From Halichondria panicea (lineage: Eukaryota > Porifera > Demospongiae > Suberitida > Halichondriidae), in contig NC_087377.1 of NCBI RefSeq assembly GCF_963675165.1, forward strand, positions 2,133,501 through 2,197,500: a stretch of DNA of 64,000 nt. Direction: 5' to 3'. Below are positions 57,477-64,000 of the stretch, in pieces (within the stretch, counting starts at the first letter, position 1; every line of letters starts with the position of its first letter). Below the pieces are notes generated by a model that was not told where the DNA came from, made no database searches, and saw nothing but the letters and a program-made list of their open reading frames with translations. The position numbers and the translations under genes were made by a program.

Positions 57477-59350
57477 TTATCGTTTAACTTGGCTTTTGAT
57501 ATCTGAGACCACAGACAGGTATGTAGCAGGCCGTTTAAGTGAATCAGGATATGCAAGAATATAGTCTTGTAGGAAATAAAATATTCCAGCAGCTTTTTTC
57601 GGGTACTCCAAGTTAAACACATAGTAGGCTGAAAACGTATAGAACAGAGCACTTGGGATCGATGGAGCTTCACACAAAACAATTCTCTCAACAACGACAA
57701 AGTATTGTGTTATTTCTGCGCCACAAAGAGCAATAATTCTTGGGGAGTTTCTAACGGGCTCTCTTTGAATGGCATCTGTAAGAGATGTATCCTACATGGG
57801 AAAAACAAAACAATAGGTCAGTAGGGAATACACACCACACATACACGCATGCAAGGTTAAAGTGCATACAAAATGAGAAAAAAATCTTACCATTGAAAAT
57901 TCTTGATAAAGATAGATAAGGGCATCATCTAGCATTTTAGCCACTAAAACTCCTAAAAAGCTCAATGGGCCAAGATCTGCATGCCTTTCAACTGTAAAAA
58001 GAATGCGTTAAGTACCTATACTCTCGTTACTGTAATCCTTTACCAGTGTCATCAAGGGTTTCAAATATAGTTGAGAGTCCTTTTTTCCCCTTATTCTTCC
58101 TAGCATACCTCATGATTGCTGGAACAAATAACTTCCAGTTATTAATGAAGGTTTGCTTGACATCATGACACCCCGTCACTAGCCCCATTTCCTGTTCCAG
58201 CTATAATAAGGTAAGAAAAAAACTTACTAATTTTACTTGTTAATTTTAACACTTACAGCAGCTGGCCGTTTTAGTGCTGCATGGCATTCTTTCAGTACCT
58301 CTTGCACAGACACTGCTTCAGCCTCGATAAATGTTCTTCTTTTTGAGTAGGTAGACTTCATCAAGGGAAGAATGATAGTGTCTCTGGGATTAGCCTTTTC
58401 CATTTCTATTGACAACGCTTTCATATGTTCACCAAAGCTTCCAATGTCTTCTATTGGTCTAGTCACTCCAATTGGGTACCTCCGGAGAAGCTGGCCTCGT
58501 TTTAAAGGCATTTTTTGTTTCTTCTGTTTAGGACAAGAAGAATCTTCTCTGTCTCTCTTTTTTCGAGCACATTTGATCACATTTCTTACACGCTCAACCA
58601 TTTTGTCCTCCCAGGTTTGCTAAAGAAAAATAATTATATACCACCTGAAATTGAAAACCAAGTATTAACTTACATATCCACTCCCCTGGTCATCCTTCAT
58701 GAAGCCGTATTGTAAAATAAGTCTTCGAGCTAAGGAAGAACACTGCGCCCGAGTTGGGGAAGAGTAACAGGTGAAGAGAATGTTGACAAGGGTGCGTACT
58801 ATCTCGTTTCTCGCAGAAATATCTAGCATTTCATCCGTTATGCAATCCTGGATTTCAGGACGCCAAGAAGTTGGTATAGTCAATATTTCTCTGTCGCGTG
58901 CTCTAGGCATGGTGCTAGCTTCCGACGGGGGCGACTCAGAACTTGACCAGATAGAGGAACTTGAGCCGATCGAGATATCATCATCACCACGTTCAGGATT
59001 GAGAGGATTGAGAGAAGAAGGTGAGGGTAGAGCAGGTAAGGTGAAACAATCGTTTTGAATCCTTAGAATCTTTTTCACAATTCCAATTGGAGGCACCATC
59101 TCCTTGATGTCAGATTCTTTTATGCATTTAAACGCTTCTCCATCAACAAAGTTTTCTGTCGAAAAGAGTAAAATAATGATGGCTTACAAAATACAGGCGA
59201 ACACATGCAAACAATTCTTGCAATTATGCTAGCTGTAGCAAAAAATATATTACCTTCAAACACTTCACAAAACTTGTCAGGAACACCCTTGTCTTTCAGC
59301 ATCTGGGAAACTTCATCCACCTTCATCGCTTCCACGGACATTGAACTCAT
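57477..59350 (-). CDS. Transposon-borne SAM-domain protein, ~504 aa, intact
   Basis: Six exons keep one frame to the stop: 59350-59254, 59155-58674, 58619-58257, 58200-58044, 57991-57891, 57791-57477. Residues about 5-65 (VDEVSQMLKDKGVPDKFCEV...FVDGEAFKCIKESDIKEMVP...GIVKKILRI) match the helix pattern of a SAM domain: 'eV...L...g.....F....idG.a...l.e.dikem....G...kil'. An acidic Ser-rich linker follows (DISIGSSSSIWSSSESPPSE), then a basic segment (CARKKRDREDSSCPKQKKQK) that could be a nuclear signal. The helical C-terminal half contains TFINNWKLFVPAIMRYARKN and NLEYPKKAAGIFYFLQDYIL. I recognise no catalytic motif. It is divergently transcribed from the transposase, 315 bp apart. By analogy with TnpA of plant CACTA elements it may bind the element's ends; that is inference. 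The start is the first ATG; an MSxMS variant two codons later is possible. Confidence 0.75.
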
Positions 59351-59664
59351 GTTCTCATCAAAAGGATGTCCTAGTACTTGCTTTCCTTTTAACAGTATAA
59401 ATATAGCTAGATAGATCTATATAGGGTTAGGGTTTGAGAGAAGAAGCAAAAAGTACTAACTTTAAACAGAAGTTGGACTTTAGCACATGTTTGTGAAGAG
59501 CTCACATGCACTCTGGATCACCTGAACCAGAATCACATGATATGAATTTAACCCTAACCCTAGGTTATACTAACCCTACCCTAGGTTACCCTAACCCTTA
59601 ACCATAGGTTACCTAACCCAGAGGAGGTTTAATTAACCCTCCTAAATTAGCACATGATTTTTCA
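59351..59664. promoter_or_regulatory. Bidirectional promoter with telomere-like CCCTAA repeats
   Basis: Between the two start codons are many 'taaccctaaccctaggtta'-type units (59549-59625) and one 'tatagggttagggtttg' on the other side (59421-59437). TTAGGG is the animal telomere repeat. Here the units are degenerate and partly palindromic (cctagg), suggesting protein-binding sites. The geometry implies that both genes are driven from this interval. Confidence 0.6.
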
Positions 59665-62362
59665 ATGTCAAGTTTGAGGCAAAAACACTGTCCTTTGTGT
59701 TCATTCGAACCACCAACTATTGCTCTGCTACTAAGCCATCTACGATTGGTTCATTCTAATGATCCTAGGTTTCTCGTTACCTGTGGAATCAATGGCTGCA
59801 CCGTAACTTCAAAAAGTTTTTCTGCCCTATACTCCCATGTTTACAGGCGTCATCCAGAGTTTTGTATCAGACGTAAGACCCCCCAACTCCTTCCACAAAC
59901 AGAGCCTGTCAGTGAGATCAGTGGTGATGATCACAGTGGAATGACTCCTCTTCCAGGTGTGTACAGTGTAGATATGTTGTGGCTGCGAAGCTATTACACC
60001 TAACAGTATGATTGTTCGTCTGCAGAGTTTGTTTCTAGTGACATTAATCGGCTTACTGGAACAGACACAAAAATTCGATGCCGTTCTAGTGCCCTACTAA
60101 TTCTCAAGCTAAAGGAAACACGAAATGTGTCTCAAGTAGCAGTCAATGATATGATTGACAGCAGCATAACCCAATATGATGAAACCGTATCAATGATACT
60201 TGCTGGCATTCGTTCTCAACTGGCAGATAAGGGATTAGACCCTAATGACTTTGATTTCGACACTCCTCTTAATGGTATAGGTCATCCCTTCACTGGACTT
60301 GAAACAAAATATAAGCAGGACAAGTATTTCAAAGAACAGCTTAACTTTATTGTAAGTGTTAATTATACATAATACCCTTGTAATAATTATGTATGTATAT
60401 CTGCACTCATTATATGCAATCAGTAATTGACTGCTAATACTATATAATTGCATCACTCAAACTACATGCAGGAACCAGTGGAAGTGCAAGTTGGGACGCC
60501 AAAGTATGTCAGACAATTCACAGGGGAAAAGTCTCGCTTTGTCTCTAGGTATAGTTCATATCATTACGTTCCCCTTTTACCAACTCTCAATTAAGAGCCT
60601 TCTAGAAGACCCTACCGTTATAGAGCAAATAGATGATTTTCCGTTACGAGTTCGTAATGATGGTATATTTGAAGATTTTTGTGATGGAAATTTGTTCAAG
60701 AGTCATCCTTTATTCTCAAGTGATCCATATGCCTTACAAATTATTGCATATTTTGACGAATTGGAAATTTGTAATCCCTTGGGATCGCATATCAAGAAGC
60801 ATAAAGTGGGTATTTTTTTCTTTTCATTGGGAAACATTCATCCTAAATTTCGGTCGTCACTGAGAGCTATGAATTTGGTGATTGTTTGTTCAAAGCCTGT
60901 TTTAGAAGAGCATGGGCTAGATGTTATCATGGAACCATTTATTCGTGATTTGAATGTGTTAGCAACTACTGGCATTAGTGTACTTGTAAATGGGACTGAG
61001 CGTGTATTTAAGGGTGCTTTGCTTACGTTTTTGGCTGACAATCTTGCAAGTAATGAACTAGGTGGATTCAAGCTTTCTTTTTCCTTCTCGTTTCGTTTCT
61101 GTCGAACTTGTTTGCTAAAAAATGATGAGATGTCACAGTATGTTACATGTGTTGGCTTGGTAGATCGAAGTCTTGCACTTCACGAAGAGCAGTGCAAGCA
61201 ATTAGTAGGGCCAACAAGGAGTCATTATTCAAAAACATATGGTATAAACCGCAGATCAGCATTACTAAATGTCACTCATTTCTCTATGTTCGGTGGTGGA
61301 TTGCCGCATGACATCATGCATGACATTCTTGAAGGTATTGCACCAATGGAAATCAAGCTTTTGCTGAAACACTGTATATCTGAAAAGTTATTAACTCTTG
61401 ACCAGTACAACAAAAGACTAGTTGATTTTAACCACGGTTATTCTGATTGCGATAAACCAATACCTATTACGAGTAGTCACTTTCAAACTGACAGATCACT
61501 GCGTAGCTCTTCATCTCAAATGTTATTGTTGCTATATATCTTACCTTTCCTTATTGGTGATAAGATACCTGAGGGGGATGGTTATTGGAAGTGTTTTTTA
61601 CTTTTGCGAAAGATCGTGGACATCGTGCTTTGTCCGTGTGCATCAGAAAACACAGCATCCAGTCTGAGGATTCTGATTGAAGAGCACCATACAGCATTCA
61701 TCACCTTGTACACAGGACGCTTCATTCCAAAAATGCACTTCCTTCTGCATTACCCTGCCCAAATCCTACAAATTGGTCCAATGGTCAGAAGCTGGACTAT
61801 TCGCCATGAAGCAAAGCTATATTTTTTCAAAAAAGCGACTATTACATCTAGCTTCAAAAACATTACACTATCATTAGCCAATCATCACCAAAGATTAATG
61901 TGTTACGAAATGTCTACATCTAGACTTATTTGTTCTTCTTTCGAATGTGGTCCTGCAAAATCGCCGACTTTGTTTAAAAATGAAAGATCAGACATTCAAG
62001 ATCACATAATTAGGGAAGTGCCTAATATTACTATGGATACAGTGCTGCATCGTCCTAATTGGGTTCGTCAAGATAGAGTTCAATACAAAAGCAACAATGC
62101 TTACATTATTGTAGGAACTGATGGCCTTGATCCCTGTTTTGCTTACATCGACGAATTGATAGTAGTTGGTGGTGATCTGCTTTTTTTTCTTGTCAGGTTG
62201 TGTGATATGCTGTACTTCGATGATCATTATCATGCTTATGTCATTAAAATAACATCCCAGCAATCCATCTATACCAAATTATTGGATAGAAATGTGTATC
62301 ACAGTCACATACTCTCGGATGGACTTCGCTATATCACATTGAAACACTTTTTTATGTCATAA
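59665..62362 (+). pseudogene. CACTA-type transposase with N-terminal C2H2 fingers, one frame break
   Basis: Exon 59665-59956 encodes CPLCSFEPPTIALLLSHLRL...H and CGINGCTVTSKSFSALYSHV...H, two C2H2-type fingers. Exon 60026-60351 follows in frame (FVSSDINRLTGTDTKIRCRS...). Exon 60472 onward reads YVRQFTGEKSRFVSRYSSYH then YVPLLPTLN and stops. The next frame takes up at 60590 with SLLEDPTVIEQIDDFPLR and runs to 62362. Signature strings are CNPLGSHIKKHKVGIFFFSL, LADNLASNELGGFKLSF and GGGLPHDIMHDILEGIAPME. They are typical of EnSpm/CACTA-like (Transposase_21-type) proteins spread in fish, cnidarian and sponge genomes. One missing or extra base near 60588 disables the gene as read. A ~45-bp intron there is possible but would remove conserved-looking residues. 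The frame downstream is open for 590 codons, so the break is recent or artefactual. Confidence 0.82.
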
Positions 62363-62369
62363 TTTCATA

Positions 62370-62777
62370 ATTATCAGAACATTTATGGTTGTTTTGACAC
62401 AGTGCTGGAGGATTTACTGCATGAGTAAAGGAATTGACCACACCAGTAGTTTTAACCAATTATATATTTATTACCTACCACAAATGGTTATTTTGACACA
62501 ATTATAGAGTTTTTACTGCATGAGGAGAAGTGATTTGACCATTGTGGAAGTTTTAACCCTTTACATTTTTATTACCAATCACAAATGGTTGTTTTAACAC
62601 GGTGCTGGAAGTTTTTACTGTACGAGTAAGGTACTTTTGACAACTACAGTAGTTTTAATCTATTACAGTTGAAAAAACTCCAAAATGTTACTTTACTATT
62701 CGCTGGTTTTTTTAACCCTTTGGTTGAAAGGTACATTTACCCATTAAGGTTAAACTAACCCAGTTGTTTTTTCAGTG
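62370..62777. repeat. Right subterminal repeats, ~115-bp units
   Basis: 'atggttgttttgacacagtg' ... 'tttactgcatgag' ... 'agttttaacc' recurs three times. It is followed by the terminal 'ttaaactaacccagttg' segment. The units differ from the left-side units except for shared 'aaccc/gggtt' cores. Confidence 0.8.
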
Positions 62778-63248
62778 TAGATTCTTGAAATGTCACCATC
62801 TGCAGTGCAGTGTGTCAGATCTGCCAGTTGGTCCCCCAGAGCAAGAACTATGCAGTGCGAGAAATAGATTATTAGGGGGTAGACATTAGTAGACACGATT
62901 TAAGGCTTGATATACAGTACGTATAAGGCTCGTTATAACTATCAGACCACAACCAGTCTGTGCGTGAGTACCACCATCTGCAGTGTTGATAGCCAGTGTC
63001 AGTGTCAGTGATGTTAGTAGAAATGTTTCAGACTTGACTTCATAAGTAGTGGATAGACTTCAGTACTTCAATCTAGTTCAGATAGACTTCATTATAGTTC
63101 ACAGTAGTTCAGTAGTGGATAGACTTCACTTCAATATTCCACCCAGTGGTCTCGTGTTGTCAGATCTGTAGAAATAAATCAGCATGTATATTATTGAAAA
63201 GTTGCACAAGACAGCTCACACACACACACACGCACACACACACACACA

Positions 63249-63281
<33 letters not shown>

Positions 63282-64000
63282 GTGCATGACTAGACACACG
63301 TGCATGGCTAGCTAGACACACGTGCATGGCTCACTGCGTAGCCAATTCTCACCATTTAATTAGTCAGTGCTCAAGAGCAGATACTGCCACTTGTTGTGAT
63401 ATACTGCTGTCACAAAAATGAATGAAGGTACTGACTACTGTGAGGGGCCCCTCTCTATATACATAATAATAATGTCTGATATAAATGAGATGACTGTTGA
63501 GTGCTTTTTGTTGTTGTTGATCGTTCGTTTTCGAATTTCGTGTTGTGATGAACACTATCTATTCGTGGCAGGGCGTATATAAGAATCGAATCGAATAAGA
63601 GCAATTGTTGAGCTTTAGTGGACATTTGCAGCTGTGAGAACAAGACAACACGAGGGTTAGCAATAATACATGACCAAGCAACAGCTCTAAACTATTACTG
63701 TGTATTGTAAAACATTATTTGGTGACTCCTTGATCCTATAGCTAGCACAGACAGACACAGACACACAGACACACACCTGCAAGGTTTAGAGGTGGAGTAG
63801 CGCTTCTTGAGATGTAGAGACATGTTGAAGAGATCACTTCACTTTTGTAGAGACTTCGAGATGATGGACAGTCACATTGATACTGCAAACTTGCTGCAAA
63901 TGTGAGGTTCAGCTTCTGCTTCAGCATTTATATAAATTAGTGCGCATGTGCCATAGATGTATAGGGGTGTGGCTAAATTCTAGGGGAGGGGCTGCGAAGG
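62778..64000. repeat. Dispersed repeat, copy 2 (matches 3203-4570)
   Basis: Begins 'tagattcttgaaatgtcacc' directly after the transposon end and is cut by the window edge. It holds a shorter, interrupted CA tract at 63217-63281. Confidence 0.92.

Larger units (their letters stand above)
56687..62777. mobile_element. CACTA/EnSpm-like DNA transposon with two divergent genes
   Basis: The left end CACTGAAAAAACAAATGG and the right end, whose inverse is CACTGAAAAAACAACTGG, define a 6.1-kb element. It carries a plus-strand transposase gene (59665-62362), a minus-strand SAM-domain gene (59350-57477) and subterminal repeat arrays on both sides. CACT-beginning inverted ends and the transposase type fit CACTA/EnSpm. 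I cannot see a matching 2-3-bp target duplication (CTT on the left, TAG on the right). The right flank begins exactly where the dispersed repeat 62778-64000 begins. Confidence 0.82.

Noticed and set aside
59549-59625. True telomere or chromosome end
   Set aside because: Only a few degenerate CCCTAA units, internal, between two divergent transposon genes.

Overview
The window is eukaryotic and almost certainly metazoan. Coding sequence lies in short exons joined by GT-AG introns, and single exons can be read as animal proteins: primase large subunit, APE1-type endonuclease, ARL3, CFAP299, TPRKB, and an ankyrin/ROCO/death-domain protein. Short introns, abundant AT-rich 'taattataattat' tracts, many small inverted-repeat elements and expanded ankyrin/death-domain genes suggest a sponge, probably a demosponge. 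That assignment is an inference.

Layout. 0-7 kb: a ~220-bp satellite with an exact 448-bp higher-order repeat, a long (CA)n, and inverted-repeat elements inside duplicated DNA. 7.5-17 kb: segmental duplications, a 1.4-kb foldback, paired MITE insertions and the start of an inhibitor-I9-like gene. 18-20 kb: a frameshifted TPRKB (KEOPS) fragment and two unassigned exons. 20.3-31.4 kb, minus strand: the main intact host gene, 17 exons that stay in one frame for about 1,305 codons. It encodes ankyrin repeats, Roc-like GTPase, COR, an Ig-like domain and a death domain. 31.8-36 kb, minus strand: 3' end of an AAK1/GAK-like kinase and a second death-domain gene end. 36.7-38.45 kb: a 45-bp minisatellite. 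39.8-43.2 kb: CFAP299 exons (minus), a Cys-rich exon and a 5'-truncated ARL3 copy (plus). 46.6-48.2 kb: PRIM2 lacking its 5' exons and carrying two frame breaks. 48.9-50.9 kb: an element with ~200-bp inverted ends and TTAA duplications. 51.1-52.0 kb: the last two exons of an APE1 gene whose catalytic His reads Arg. 52.4-56.1 kb: a locally duplicated, partly inverted Pro/Cys-rich locus. 56.7-62.8 kb: a CACTA-like DNA transposon with two divergent genes, a zinc-finger transposase (one frame break) and an intact six-exon SAM-domain partner of about 504 aa, around a promoter rich in telomere-like CCCTAA. 62.8-64 kb repeats 3.2-4.6 kb.

Themes. (1) The ankyrin-ROCO-Ig-death protein looks like an intracellular signalling or innate-immune scaffold that has grown by exon duplication. 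(2) Most housekeeping genes here are fragments, several with frame breaks; pseudogenes or assembly indels could both explain this. (3) Paralogous empty sites inside the window date and size several insertions directly. I found no CRISPR array, rRNA or complete tRNA gene.
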